Source of the DNA: JAOABC01 sp041287495
GTDB taxonomy: Bacteria; Aquificota; Aquificia; Aquificales; Hydrogenothermaceae
Direction: 5' to 3'
DNA: 64,000 bases
Assembly: GCA_041287495.1 (NCBI GenBank)
Contig: JBEULE010000032.1
Coordinates: 1-64,000 of the forward strand
A model generated the notes under the pieces. The model searched no databases and was not told where the DNA came from. It saw only the letters and a program-made list of their open reading frames with translations. The stretch's first letter is position 1. Every line of letters starts with the position of its first letter. Position numbers and translations under genes: made by a program. Shown one piece after another: positions 25,363 through 34,512 of this stretch.

Positions 25363-25988
25363 TTTTAGATAAGTTAAAAAAAGATTTGAAGAAAAAGTTT
25401 GATTTATTAGATATTTATGATGAAAGTTTTGACGGAAGTAGAGTAGTTTATTTTGATATCGGTTATGGTGAGAAGTTTGTTATATTTGCCCTTCCAATAG
25501 GTAAAGATTTTGATATATCTCTTTTAAAATATAGAATGCCATTAGAAGTTCTAAAAGAGTCTGTTAGGAGGTTTATAGAGGTTAAACCTCCAACAGGTTA
25601 TAGAATCAGATTTTTAATATCTTTTGATAAAGATGATAAGTATAGACCTGTAGTTTTCCATATATCAGGTATAGGTAAAGATAAAATCCTATTAGTTATA
25701 AATCTTGAAGAAGCTGGATTAGGGAACGAGAAAGTAGTTATAAATGGCTTGGATTCTATCTTTCTTTTAAAGATTGATAGAGTTTTAAAAGATATTGGGT
25801 TAAAAATTGGTAAAATTCACAAGAAGGACACATTGTCCCTAACAGATAGAATAGATGTAAGGATTTTAGAGTTTATATCATATCCAAATAAATTTAAAGG
25901 TCTATTAAAAGAAGAATTTTTTGATAAAAAGAGAAGAGATTTTATAGTTGTGTTTATATTCACTTTTCTTAAGAAGATTTTCAGATGA
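25359..25988 (+). CDS. Protein of unknown function, coupled to ilvE
   Basis: 209 residues, GTG start overlapping the ilvE stop by 4 nt. I do not recognise a family with certainty. It looks like a soluble alpha/beta protein: alternating strands (SRVVYFDIGYGEKFVIFALP, RFLISFDKD, KILLVINLEEAGLGNEK) and a basic, partly hydrophobic C-terminus (FIVVFIFTFLKKIFR) that could lie on the membrane. The strand pattern near ILLVINLEEAGLGN resembles the core of zinc aminopeptidases (M28-like), but no metal ligands are evident. It is followed with a 4-nt overlap by a membrane protein gene, and the two probably act together. Confidence 0.6.
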   Translation: MILDKLKKDLKKKFDLLDIYDESFDGSRVVYFDIGYGEKFVIFALPIGKDFDISLLKYRMPLEVLKESVRRFIEVKPPTGYRIRFLISFDKDDKYRPVVFHISGIGKDKILLVINLEEAGLGNEKVVINGLDSIFLLKIDRVLKDIGLKIGKIHKKDTLSLTDRIDVRILEFISYPNKFKGLLKEEFFDKKRRDFIVVFIFTFLKKIFR

Positions 25989-26824
25989 GAGATTACTTTG
26001 GCTTTTTGATAAGATTTATAATATCCGCTACCGTTATTACAACGGCTATTGTATATCAGTATGATTTTAAAGTTCCATTGATTATTTTAAGTGTTATATA
26101 TTTTTTTCAGTATGTTATACTGCATCCTTTTTTATCAGATAGATTATTAAAGTATATTATCTACATTATTGACTATCTATTTATAGGCTATGTTGTATTT
26201 GTAACTGATAATATTTATCTATCTCTCTTTTCAGTTATGTTAATACTTAATATCACTACAAAATTAGATATGATTATTCTTTTACTGTTTATGTTGCCTA
26301 TTTCTGGAATATCATTGTACAAATATGGATTTTACGAATTTACTATCCTGTTTTTATATGTTGGATTTTTGTTATCTATATTTGAAATTTTCCGAAAGAA
26401 TTTGGAATCTGAGAATAGATATAATCAGCTGTTAAATCTTTCAAAAGAGATATACAGGGATAACCTTATATGTAGTGATAAATTAGATTTTTATCAGAGG
26501 TATTACAACATAAATATGGCAATTAAAAAGCTAAAGGAAGGAGATATAAAACTTCAAGAGTTTACAGAAGCACTTTATAAAAATCTTAACTGTGATACTG
26601 CCATAGTTATAGATAGGGTTGATGGGTCCTATAGTTGTGAAGGAAATCACTGTTATAAAGCAGATGTTATAAAAAGTTTTATAAGTGATAAAGATGTAGA
26701 AAGTTTAAAGAGTAATTTAAATGTTAAGTTTGTATTTATAAGAGAGGTCGGAGAGTTTTCTGTAATACTTATATACAAAGATTATATAATGGTAGATAAG
26801 GAACTTCTGGATATTATAACCTAA
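25985..26824 (+). CDS. Membrane protein of unknown function with C-terminal soluble domain
   Basis: 279 residues, ATG overlapping the previous stop (ATGA). Residues about 8-150 form five or six hydrophobic spans. A helical linker follows (IFRKNLESENRYNQLLNLSKEIYRD, split). The last ~90 residues (from EALYKNLNCDTAIVIDR) look like part of a GAF/sensor-type alpha/beta domain, with Cys in LNCDTA and SCEGNHCY. The layout suggests a membrane sensor without an output kinase domain. Its 3' end overlaps that of dnaA by 11 nt in opposite orientation. Confidence 0.6.
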   Translation: MRDYFGFLIRFIISATVITTAIVYQYDFKVPLIILSVIYFFQYVILHPFLSDRLLKYIIYIIDYLFIGYVVFVTDNIYLSLFSVMLILNITTKLDMIILLLFMLPISGISLYKYGFYEFTILFLYVGFLLSIFEIFRKNLESENRYNQLLNLSKEIYRDNLICSDKLDFYQRYYNINMAIKKLKEGDIKLQEFTEALYKNLNCDTAIVIDRVDGSYSCEGNHCYKADVIKSFISDKDVESLKSNLNVKFVFIREVGEFSVILIYKDYIMVDKELLDIIT

Positions 26825-28160
26825 GTAGTTTATCTTTCAAAAATTCAATCACTAACGAAAACTTTCTATCTTTTTCAATTTCTTCTCTTACTTTATTTAT
26901 AGCATTCATAATAGTTGTATGGTCTTTTTTCTTAAATGCTTTTGATATGGATTGGAGAGATTCATCTGTAAGCTCTCTTGATAGATACATTGCAACCTGC
27001 CGTGCTGTTATAACTTTTTTCTTCCTTGAATTTCCTAATATTTCATTTATATTTACATTAAAATGATTTGCTACCTCTTGTAGTACTTTTTCAACCGTAA
27101 TTGGTTTTACTTTTTTTAACTCTATAATGTCTTTAAATATATTTTTTGTACTTTCAAGGTTTATACTCTTTCCCATAATTTCATGGTAAGCTTTTAGTTG
27201 CCTTAATGAACCTTCTAACTCTCTTATAGAACTATCGAAGGTTTTTGCTAAAAATAGTATTACATCCTTAGGTAAGGATATACCAATATCTTTTGCCTTT
27301 TTTATAATGATACCTACCTTTGTTTCCACATCCGGTTTTGTTATTTCAGTTATAAGTCCACTAGCAAATCTACTTGTTAATCTTGTTTCTATACCTTGAA
27401 GTTTTGAAGGTGGTTGGTCTGAAGATAGAATAATCTGTTTTCCTAAGGTATGTAAGATGTTGAATATATGATAAAACTCTATCTGTGTTCTTTCTTTACC
27501 TATTAGAAACTGTATATCATCTATAAGTAGAAGATCTACATCTGTATACTTTTTTCTAAGATCTAAAATTTTTCCTTTCTGTAAGTATGCAAAAAGTTCA
27601 GAGGCAAATGTGTCTGCTGTGGTGTAGAGTATTTTACTTGTGGGATTTTTTTTCAACATTTGGTATGCGGTGGCATGTAATAGATGTGTTTTACCAAGTC
27701 CAACATCTCCATATATAAATAATGGGTTAAACAGTTTTCCAGGATTCTCAACTACAGATAAACATGCTGTGTAAGCTATTTTATTACAGTTGCCTATTAC
27801 TAAGTTCTCAAATGTAAATTTTGGGTTTAATGTAAGATAGTAATGGTAGTGTTCCTCTTCTTTTTTCTTTGAGTTTCTATTTGATGTTTTTTTGATATCT
27901 TCTTGTTGAGATAGGATATGTATCTTTGTCTTCTTTCCGAAGATATTTTGGGCTGTATCTTCAATTATTTGAGCGACTTCTGATTCAAGCCAATCTTTAA
28001 ATACTTTATCTGGGGCGTATATGTAAAGATCTCCGTCCTTGTAGTATATGTTCTCAATAGAGTTTAGTATTGCCACAGAAGAAGGGTCCACTTTATTTTT
28101 TATCATAGATAGAATGCTTCTCCACATCTTACTTTCTGCAATGTTATTACTTAGATCCAA
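26814..28160 (-). CDS. dnaA: Chromosomal replication initiator protein DnaA
   Basis: A 448-residue AAA+ initiator. Domain I spans residues 1-85. There is a short Lys/Ser-rich linker (90-103), then the AAA+ core from LNPKFTFENLVIGNCNKIAY with Walker A GDVGLGKTHL (151-160) and Walker B LLLIDDIQFL. Domain IV has ISKAFKKKDHTTIMNAINKV, the DnaA-box-binding signature. TTG start behind AAGGAGGG (28174-28167 on this strand). A TATAAT -10 (28196-28191) may drive it. dnaN does not follow, and the 157-nt AT-rich leader has no exact TTATCCACA box. Whether the origin lies here is open. Confidence 0.97.
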   Translation of the reverse strand: MDLSNNIAESKMWRSILSMIKNKVDPSSVAILNSIENIYYKDGDLYIYAPDKVFKDWLESEVAQIIEDTAQNIFGKKTKIHILSQQEDIKKTSNRNSKKKEEEHYHYYLTLNPKFTFENLVIGNCNKIAYTACLSVVENPGKLFNPLFIYGDVGLGKTHLLHATAYQMLKKNPTSKILYTTADTFASELFAYLQKGKILDLRKKYTDVDLLLIDDIQFLIGKERTQIEFYHIFNILHTLGKQIILSSDQPPSKLQGIETRLTSRFASGLITEITKPDVETKVGIIIKKAKDIGISLPKDVILFLAKTFDSSIRELEGSLRQLKAYHEIMGKSINLESTKNIFKDIIELKKVKPITVEKVLQEVANHFNVNINEILGNSRKKKVITARQVAMYLSRELTDESLQSISKAFKKKDHTTIMNAINKVREEIEKDRKFSLVIEFLKDKLLRL

Positions 28161-28317
28161 TGTTATCCCTCCTTAAATTAGGGGATAAAGATTATAGTCT
28201 TAGTTTTTTAAAATTTCTTAAAAAATTTTTTTGACTTTTGGAAAATTTATGGTAAAATTTTTATAGATTAAAAAGAATTTATTTATCAATATTTTAAATA
28301 TAATCATGGATTATTCT

Positions 28318-28611
28318 TTAAGAATCGGTATTAAACTCTTTATCTAAGTAGGTTTTAAGGTCTTCTCTTCTGTTTGTAATTACAAAAACTTCCTGAACTG
28401 TTGAACCTTTTTTAAGCAGGAGTTTTACTCCTGCCTGTGTGTCATACTGGTAGGTTATTTTTTTACTTCCACTTTGGGCTTTGGGACTTGTGTATATTCT
28501 GCCTGGAATTACAGATTTAACGAGGTCCATCTCTACGAGAGTTTCTAAATCTTTATCAAAATCTTCTATTATAGAATGCTCTCTCTTTACTCCCTTTTTT
28601 CTGTACTTCAT
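28318..28611 (-). CDS. Probable DUF2103 protein (predicted metal-binding)
   Basis: 97 residues: REHSIIEDFDKDLETL near the start, VKSVIPGRIYTSPK in the middle, then TYQYDTQAGVKLLLKKGSTV and QEVFVITNRR. This matches my memory of DUF2103, a small family found mainly in archaea and some thermophilic bacteria, annotated as predicted metal-binding. The only obvious ligand candidates are the N-terminal His and acidic residues. Function unknown. ATG start, 3 nt after the transaldolase stop, so it is the last gene of the leuA-M23-tal unit. Confidence 0.6.
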   Translation of the reverse strand: MKYRKKGVKREHSIIEDFDKDLETLVEMDLVKSVIPGRIYTSPKAQSGSKKITYQYDTQAGVKLLLKKGSTVQEVFVITNRREDLKTYLDKEFNTDS

Positions 28612-28614
28612 CTT

Positions 28615-29271
28615 TTAAAAAGGTTTTTCTGGAACGCTTTCCCAATCTTTTAAGAATCTATCAAGTCCTATATCTGTAAGTGGGTGCTTTATAAGTTGAG
28701 CTATAACACTGTAAGGTATTGTAGCAATATCTGCTCCTGCTATTGCAGATTCTATCACATGGATAGGGTTTCTAACACTTGCAACTATAATCTCACTTTT
28801 ATAACCGTAATTATCTTTTATCTGTTTTATCTGTCTTATTAAATCCATTCCTGTATGGCTTATATCATCAAGTCTTCCTACGAAAGGGGATATATATGAA
28901 GCTCCAGCTTTCATTGCAAGAAGAGCCTGTGCTGGAGAAAATATTAGAGTTACATTTGTTTTAATACCTTTTCTCTCAAAATGAACTACAGCCTTTAAAC
29001 CTTCTTCTGTTATAGGAATCTTTATAACTACATTACTACCAAGCTCTGCTAATTTTTCTCCTTCTCTTATCATACCTTCAGCATCTGTTGATGCAACCTC
29101 AAGACTTACAGGTTTGTTTGGGACTTCTGTAAGTATCTCCTTTACTACTTCCATAAAAGTTTTTTTTACCTTTGCTATAAGTGTCGGGTTTGTTGTAACT
29201 CCATCAAGTATCTTTAGCTGGTTTGCTTTTTTAATCTCTTCTACATTTGCTGTGTCGATAAAGAACTTCAT
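28615..29271 (-). CDS. tal: Transaldolase (small TalC/MipB type)
   Basis: 218 residues, the short transaldolase / fructose-6-phosphate aldolase subfamily. MKFFIDTANVEEI and LDGVTTNPTLIAKV are diagnostic. The Schiff-base Lys is in NVVIKIPITEEGLKAV. Other conserved stretches are NVTLIFSPAQALLA, SPFVGRLDD and ADIATIPYSVI. It links erythrose-4-P, fructose-6-P and sedoheptulose-7-P in the non-oxidative pentose pathway. The C-terminal PLTDIGLDRFLKDW is typical. It is 3 nt from the M23 gene. Confidence 0.93.
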   Translation of the reverse strand: MKFFIDTANVEEIKKANQLKILDGVTTNPTLIAKVKKTFMEVVKEILTEVPNKPVSLEVASTDAEGMIREGEKLAELGSNVVIKIPITEEGLKAVVHFERKGIKTNVTLIFSPAQALLAMKAGASYISPFVGRLDDISHTGMDLIRQIKQIKDNYGYKSEIIVASVRNPIHVIESAIAGADIATIPYSVIAQLIKHPLTDIGLDRFLKDWESVPEKPF

Positions 29272-29274
29272 CTG

Positions 29275-30570
29275 CTACTGACCTCCTTTAAGTTGTTTTA
29301 GTGGTGTGAAAAATCTTGTATCTAACCATTTAGGGTCAAACCATTCTATTGGATTTACCTCTATACCTTCTACCAAAATACCATAATGTAGATGGTCTCC
29401 TACTGCAAGCCCTGTTGTTCCTGTTTTTCCTATTACTGTATTTTTATCTACCTTCTGTCCATTTCTGACATTAATCTCACTTAGATGAGAGTATAGAGAG
29501 TATATACAACTTCCGTGGTCTATTATAACAGTGTTGCCGTATATACCTAAAAATCCAGTGAATACAACTTCTCCTGTGTTCGATGCTTTAACGGGAGCGT
29601 TTTTCACTGATGCAAAGTCAAAACCTTTATGGTAGGCATCTGCACCTTCTATAATCTGTCCGTTATATCTGTATTTTCTGTAATCTGCAAATCCACCAAG
29701 TTTTGTGGAATTTTCTAGATATCTAAAGTAATCATTAAACATAGGTTCTTTGTTTTTACATTCTGAAGTTACTTTATGGATTGTATCCTCATTATTTTTC
29801 CTAACTTTAACATTTACATACTTAAAGAGCTCTACTTTATCTGGAATATTTTTATCAGAAAGGGGTCTTACTTTTTTCTCTATAAAGTTATCATCTATAT
29901 CTAAAACTGATTTTGCATAGTTTACCTTTTTTAGGGAGTAATTAAGAGATAAAACTGTTTTGTTTGATGATCTGTCAATAGCTTGTATTGAAAGAGGTAG
30001 ATATCCTTCTTCAAAATAAGGGTAGCTAAATGGACATACATAGCCATAGCTAAAGTCCAAACATCTGTATGAGTAATTTCCTATTTTTACCTCTGCTTTC
30101 GATAGTGGTTTTGATGATTTAAAGAATACAAATCCTGTTCTACCGTTTATGATATTCTTTGTCCAATCTACTATTGATATTACGGGTGGTGTTAAATCTA
30201 TCATAATATCTTTCTGGTAAGATGTTTTTCTTTTTATTAAGCTGTTATTTGTAGCTTCTATCTTTAGGTTTGCCTTTCCTTCTATAAGTCCAAGTTTTTT
30301 GGGATTTATTGGGATATTAACAGTTATCTCTTTTGTGTTGATTGAGTCATTTTGATATACATTTATCTCTCTACCATTTTGGGATATTGATACTTTCAGT
30401 TTTGATATTCCTGACTGTTTATCTTCGGCTTTTAGAGAAAGTGTGTATTCGTTACCTATACTTTCTACATCTTTGATTGTAAGTTTTGGTTTTGAAAAGT
30501 CAAGTTTGCCGGTAAAAAACAAACCGGCAACTATAATAGTAGGTATTAAAATTATTGCTAACTTTCTCAT
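29275..30570 (-). CDS. M23-family (LytM-like) metallopeptidase, membrane-anchored
   Basis: 431 residues. The N-terminal span (LAIILIPTIIVAGLFFTG) is an uncleaved anchor or signal, followed by about 290 residues of beta-rich, Ig-like periplasmic sequence. The LytM domain lies at about 310-420. Its zinc ligands are AYHKGFDFAS (His, Asp) and HLHYGI (HxH), with GLGVxx-like spacing replaced by GLAVGDHLHYG. Such enzymes cut peptidoglycan cross-links or regulate amidases. A periplasmic amidase gene lies just beyond the divergent leuA promoter. The start overlaps the leuA stop by 1 nt (TAATG). Confidence 0.9.
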   Translation of the reverse strand: MRKLAIILIPTIIVAGLFFTGKLDFSKPKLTIKDVESIGNEYTLSLKAEDKQSGISKLKVSISQNGREINVYQNDSINTKEITVNIPINPKKLGLIEGKANLKIEATNNSLIKRKTSYQKDIMIDLTPPVISIVDWTKNIINGRTGFVFFKSSKPLSKAEVKIGNYSYRCLDFSYGYVCPFSYPYFEEGYLPLSIQAIDRSSNKTVLSLNYSLKKVNYAKSVLDIDDNFIEKKVRPLSDKNIPDKVELFKYVNVKVRKNNEDTIHKVTSECKNKEPMFNDYFRYLENSTKLGGFADYRKYRYNGQIIEGADAYHKGFDFASVKNAPVKASNTGEVVFTGFLGIYGNTVIIDHGSCIYSLYSHLSEINVRNGQKVDKNTVIGKTGTTGLAVGDHLHYGILVEGIEVNPIEWFDPKWLDTRFFTPLKQLKGGQ

Positions 30571-32120
30571 TACACTCCTTCAGATATTCTTTTTTCTATG
30601 AATGCTTTCCTTGCCATATACCTATTGTAAGCATCTATGTAAGCTTTTAAACTTGCTTCTATAATATCTGTTGAGACTCCCTTTCCAGAGGCCACATTTT
30701 CACTATCTTCAAATCTGACAATAACTCTAACTTCCCCCATTGCATCTTTTCCGGAACTTAGGGACCTTATTGTGTAATCCATAAGTTTACCTTTTATATT
30801 TAACGCTTTTTCAACGGCATTTATAACAGCATCTATTGGACCATCTCCGGAAGCTGTTTCTATAACCTCTTGGTTATCTTTTATAAGTTTTACCGTTGCT
30901 GTAGGTATTACACTGTTTCCATTTAATACGTGGAAATACTCAACTTTTACCTCTTTATCAAAATCAGACATCTCTTCAAGTATCAAAGCTTCTATATCTT
31001 CATCAAAAACTTCTTTTTTCTTATCTGCAAGGGCTTTAAACTTAACAAAAAGTTTATCTATATCTTCTTCTGATAGATTAGTGTATCCAAGTTCATTTAA
31101 TCTCGTTTTAAAGGCATGTCTTCCAGAATGTTTTCCAAGTATTATCTTTGAAGCAGGAACTCCAACATCTTCAGCTCTCATTATCTCATAGGTTTCTCTA
31201 TGGGCTAATATACCGTGCTGATGTATTCCGGCTTCATGGGCAAAAGCATTATCTCCTACTATTGCTTTGTTTGGTTGAACAAAACTTCCGGTTATCCTAC
31301 AGAGTAATCTACTTGTTTTGTATATCTCTTTTGTGTTTATAGTTGTGTATAAACCTTTAAAGTAGTCATGTCTAACTTTTATAGCCATAACAACTTCTTC
31401 AACTGCCGCATTTCCAGCTCTCTCTCCTATACCGTTTACTGTAGCGTGAACCTGTCTTGCTCCGTTTTTAACAGCCAATAGGGAGTTTGCTACCGCAAGT
31501 CCAAGGTCGTTATGACAGTGAACACTTATAATAGCTTTATCTATGTTTGGAACGTTATTCTTAATATCTGCTATAAGCTGTCCAAACTCTTCAGGAATTG
31601 CATATCCTACAGTATCCGGAACATTTATTGTTTTAGCTCCAGCTTTTATCACAGCTTCAAACACTCTAAATAAAAACTCCCTTTCTGATCTAAAAGCATC
31701 CTCTGCCGAAAACTCCACATCATCTGTAAATTTAAGAGCATACTTTACCGCCTCTACAGCTCTCTCTAAAACTTCTTCAGGTCTCATTTTAAGTTTATAC
31801 TGCATATGAATTGGAGATGTTGCTATAAATGTATGTATCCTTCTGTTTTCTGTATAAGATAGTGCTTCTCCAGCTCTCTCTATATCAGAGTGTAAAGCTC
31901 TTGCAAGGGAGCAAACTTTTACAGTTTTTACCTCTTGGGCAACTCTCTTTACAGCCTCAAAGTCACCTTCAGATGCTGCTGCAAATCCGGCTTCTATAAC
32001 ATCAACACCTAACTTCTCAAGTTGGAGAGCCATCTTAACCTTTTCTTCAACTGTCATAGAAAAACCAGGTGCCTGCTCTCCATCTCTCAATGTTGTATCA
32101 AATATGTATATTTTCTCCAT
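30570..32120 (-). CDS. leuA: 2-isopropylmalate synthase
   Basis: 516 residues, long form with the C-terminal regulatory domain. It condenses acetyl-CoA and 2-ketoisovalerate, starting leucine synthesis. Motifs: FDTTLRDGEQAPGFSM, FIATSPIHMQYKL, VEFSAEDAFRSE, the metal-binding HCHNDLGLAVANSL, and GIGERAGNAAVEE. The LeuA allosteric domain (about 390-516) includes SGDGPIDAVINAVEKAL. Start ATG 32120 follows GGAGG closely. An upstream in-frame ATG at 32183 lies in the promoter and is rejected. Confidence 0.96.
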   Translation of the reverse strand: MEKIYIFDTTLRDGEQAPGFSMTVEEKVKMALQLEKLGVDVIEAGFAAASEGDFEAVKRVAQEVKTVKVCSLARALHSDIERAGEALSYTENRRIHTFIATSPIHMQYKLKMRPEEVLERAVEAVKYALKFTDDVEFSAEDAFRSEREFLFRVFEAVIKAGAKTINVPDTVGYAIPEEFGQLIADIKNNVPNIDKAIISVHCHNDLGLAVANSLLAVKNGARQVHATVNGIGERAGNAAVEEVVMAIKVRHDYFKGLYTTINTKEIYKTSRLLCRITGSFVQPNKAIVGDNAFAHEAGIHQHGILAHRETYEIMRAEDVGVPASKIILGKHSGRHAFKTRLNELGYTNLSEEDIDKLFVKFKALADKKKEVFDEDIEALILEEMSDFDKEVKVEYFHVLNGNSVIPTATVKLIKDNQEVIETASGDGPIDAVINAVEKALNIKGKLMDYTIRSLSSGKDAMGEVRVIVRFEDSENVASGKGVSTDIIEASLKAYIDAYNRYMARKAFIEKRISEGV

Positions 32121-32157
32121 AATATTCCTCCAAATCACACAGTTAGAAGTTATAGAA

Positions 32158-32166
32158 ATTATAGCA
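32158..32166 (-). promoter_or_regulatory. Extended -10 promoter for leuA
   Basis: On the minus strand TGC-TATAAT (TATAAT at 32163-32158) forms an extended -10. No strong -35 is visible. The predicted start is near 32151, with a leader of about 30 nt containing GGAGG. Confidence 0.55.
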
Positions 32167-32201
32167 TACAAACCAATTTGCAATGATATTTAACTTATAC
32201 C

Positions 32202-32210
32202 TGATATAAT
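32202..32210 (+). promoter_or_regulatory. Extended -10 promoter for the amidase gene
   Basis: TGA-TATAAT (TATAAT at 32205-32210) is an extended -10 about 42 nt upstream of the amidase start. It is oriented away from the leuA promoter. Confidence 0.5.
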
Positions 32211-32251
32211 TTTATTAAATAGATTTTCCGAAAAGTTAAAGGGTGGTTTCA

Positions 32252-33478
32252 ATGGTTAATATTTTGATTTTTATTTTACTAATCATCTCTATAAGTTTTG
32301 GATTCGAACTTAGAAGTGGTGATAAGGAGCAAGAGTACCGTATTGTTCTTCAAATGAAGAATAATAATACTGATTTTGATATTTTTCAGATAAATAGGAT
32401 TGTTATTGTAAAAGTTAATGAACCTTTAGATATAAACAAAATAAAGAGACTAGAAGGGACTCCGGTTGAACAGATAGAGATATACCAGACAGAAGATAGG
32501 TCAAAATCCATCATTTACATAGAGATGATTACTAGTATTCCAGTAAAAACTTCTTCTTTAGATAATCCTAAAAGATTAGTTATTGATATTAAAAAAGTTT
32601 CCGTTAATCTAAATGTAGATATTAAACCAAGTATCGTAAAATCTAAGCAAAATCTCCAAAACAACAATAATTTAGATTATGTTGATTTAGATAAGATTTT
32701 AGCAACAATCTCAAATGAAAAAGTGGATGATAAAACCATAGAAATTGAGCTATCTGCTTATAAGAATTACAAAGGTAAAAAGAGGGTTATAGTTATAGAT
32801 CCAGGTCATGGAGGACAGGATCCAGGAGCAATGGCAAACGGACTAAGAGAAAAAGATATAAATTTAAAGATAGCTAAAATGTTAAAATCCTACTTTGATA
32901 AAGATCCCAGATTTATAGCCTACCTTACAAGAGATGACGATACCTATATACCACTTTACGATAGGACATTAATAGCTCTTGAAAAGAAAGCAGATTTATT
33001 TATCAGTATCCATACAAATGCTTCAGAAAATCCAAATTTAAGTGGAACTTATGTTTATACACTTAACTTAAGAGGTGCTACCTCTAAACTTGCAAGGATG
33101 GTTGAAGAGAGAGAAAATAAAACTGTTTTAAATGTGGTTAAAGTAAGTGCAAATCCTAACGTAAACAAAATAGTAGCAGATATGGCAATTAGCCATACAA
33201 TGACGGAAGGTCTTAATTTTGCGAAGTTCGTAGAGTTAAACTACAAAAACCTCATAAAAGATACAGAGTTTAAGAGAATTGAATCTGCAAATTTTGCAGT
33301 TTTAAAAACCCCATCTATACCATCTATTCTTTTTGAAACTGCCTTTATAACAAATGAGAAAGACGCTCAGCTTTTAAAAGATGATAGATTTTTAGATAAA
33401 GTGGCAAAAACTCTATATAAATCAACTTCCGACTACTTCTTTAAATATAAAAATCTTGTATTTAAGGAAAATAGATGA
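32252..33478 (+). CDS. amiC: N-acetylmuramoyl-L-alanine amidase (AmiC-like)
   Basis: 408 residues. A signal peptide (NILIFILLIISISFGF) is followed by an AMIN-like localisation domain (about 20-105), then the zinc Amidase_3 domain. Ligands and catalysis: VIDPGHGGQDPGA (His), LREKDINL (Glu), FISIHTNAS (His) and ILFETAFITN (catalytic Glu). It cuts the bond between MurNAc and L-Ala to split daughter-cell walls. ATG 32252 is preferred over GTG 32243, which sits inside the likely ribosome site AAAGGGTGG. It overlaps coaX by 4 nt. Confidence 0.93.
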   Translation: MVNILIFILLIISISFGFELRSGDKEQEYRIVLQMKNNNTDFDIFQINRIVIVKVNEPLDINKIKRLEGTPVEQIEIYQTEDRSKSIIYIEMITSIPVKTSSLDNPKRLVIDIKKVSVNLNVDIKPSIVKSKQNLQNNNNLDYVDLDKILATISNEKVDDKTIEIELSAYKNYKGKKRVIVIDPGHGGQDPGAMANGLREKDINLKIAKMLKSYFDKDPRFIAYLTRDDDTYIPLYDRTLIALEKKADLFISIHTNASENPNLSGTYVYTLNLRGATSKLARMVEERENKTVLNVVKVSANPNVNKIVADMAISHTMTEGLNFAKFVELNYKNLIKDTEFKRIESANFAVLKTPSIPSILFETAFITNEKDAQLLKDDRFLDKVAKTLYKSTSDYFFKYKNLVFKENR

Positions 33479-34227
33479 TTCTTGGAATTGATATAGGTAA
33501 TACCACTGTTGAGTTTGGTATTATCCAAGAAAACCATATAGTTAGCTTTAAATTTGCATCCGATAAAACTAAAACTGTTGATGACTGGCTAATAAATATA
33601 GATTTTGTCGTTAAGAAAGAAAGTCCTAAGTATGTAGTGATATCTTCCGTTGTCCCTATTATAGAAGAGAAGTTAGAGAAAGCTATTTTTAAACATTTTG
33701 GAAAAAATCCGATAATGATAGGAAGGGATGTAAAAGTTCCAATAAAAGTTAACTATGATAATCCTAATGAAGTTGGTATAGATAGATTAGTAAATGTTTA
33801 TGCTGGTTTAAAAATATCTAAACCTCCCCTCATTGTTGTTGACCTTGGGACTGCTATAACTTTTGATATTTTAAATGATAAAGGTGAGTATGATGGTGGG
33901 ATGATATTTCCCGGTATGGAAACATCGGTAGACACACTTTTTTCAAAAACGGCTAAACTACCGAAAGTAAAACTTGAAAAACCAATAACCTTAATAGGAA
34001 AAAACACTGTTGGAAGTATCCAATCAGGAATATACTATGGATATATAAGTTTAATAGAAGGTATGATTGAAAAAATATCAGATTACTATCAACTTAATTT
34101 TAACATTATACTTACAGGAGGGCATTCTTCGTTGATATCTTCCGGATTAAAAGCAAAACATGTATTAGACTCGAATTTATCGATGAAGGGAATTAAATTT
34201 TTAACAGAGGAAATTAACTTAGTTTAA
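33475..34227 (+). CDS. coaX: Type III pantothenate kinase
   Basis: 250 residues. CoaX phosphorylates pantothenate in CoA synthesis and is the replacement for CoaA in many bacteria. The acetate-kinase-like fold is marked by GIDIGNTTVEFGI (phosphate loop), EVGIDRLVNVYAG, VVDLGTAITFDI and GGMIFPGMETSVDTLF. The C-terminal NIILTGGHSSLI is also conserved. Start ATG overlaps the amidase stop (ATGA). tRNA-Ser lies 65 nt beyond. Confidence 0.95.
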   Translation: MILGIDIGNTTVEFGIIQENHIVSFKFASDKTKTVDDWLINIDFVVKKESPKYVVISSVVPIIEEKLEKAIFKHFGKNPIMIGRDVKVPIKVNYDNPNEVGIDRLVNVYAGLKISKPPLIVVDLGTAITFDILNDKGEYDGGMIFPGMETSVDTLFSKTAKLPKVKLEKPITLIGKNTVGSIQSGIYYGYISLIEGMIEKISDYYQLNFNIILTGGHSSLISSGLKAKHVLDSNLSMKGIKFLTEEINLV

Positions 34228-34249
34228 AAAATTTTTTTACCATATATAC

Positions 34250-34278
34250 TTGCAATAACTGTTAAAAAGAAATATAAT
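34250..34278 (+). promoter_or_regulatory. Promoter of tRNA-Ser
   Basis: TTGCAA (34250-34255), 17 nt, TATAAT (34273-34278). The predicted start is about 7 nt before the tRNA. Confidence 0.7.
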
Positions 34279-34291
34279 ATAAATCCCATTG

Positions 34292-34382
34292 GGAGAGGTG
34301 GCTGAGTGGTCGAAAGCGGCTTCCTGCTAAGAAGTTGTGCGGGGTAAAACCTGCACCGAGGGTTCGAATCCCTCCCTCTCCG
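34292..34382 (+). tRNA. tRNA-Ser (anticodon GCT)
   Basis: A class II tRNA of 91 nt with a long variable arm. Acceptor GGAGAGG pairs with CCTCTCC, discriminator G. The anticodon stem GCTTC/GAAGT encloses loop CTGCTAA with anticodon GCT. The variable arm is TGTGCGGGGTAAAACCTGCACC, and the T arm GAGGGTTCGAATCCCTC. CCA is not encoded. The next 130 nt to the adaptor gene are AT-rich with nothing else recognisable. Confidence 0.97.
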
Positions 34383-34512
34383 CTCAAATAAAAAGCTTTA
34401 TCCTGTAAATAAATCATTTTAAACCATAAAAATATCTATTGATATATGCCAAAAATTTCTCTACACTAATCTATTAATTTGTAAAAATTAAAAAAAATTA
34501 AGGTGGACTTTT

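Noticed and set aside
32121..32183. Upstream extension of leuA
   Set aside because: Runs through the extended -10 promoter and lies upstream of the GGAGG that serves ATG 32120.
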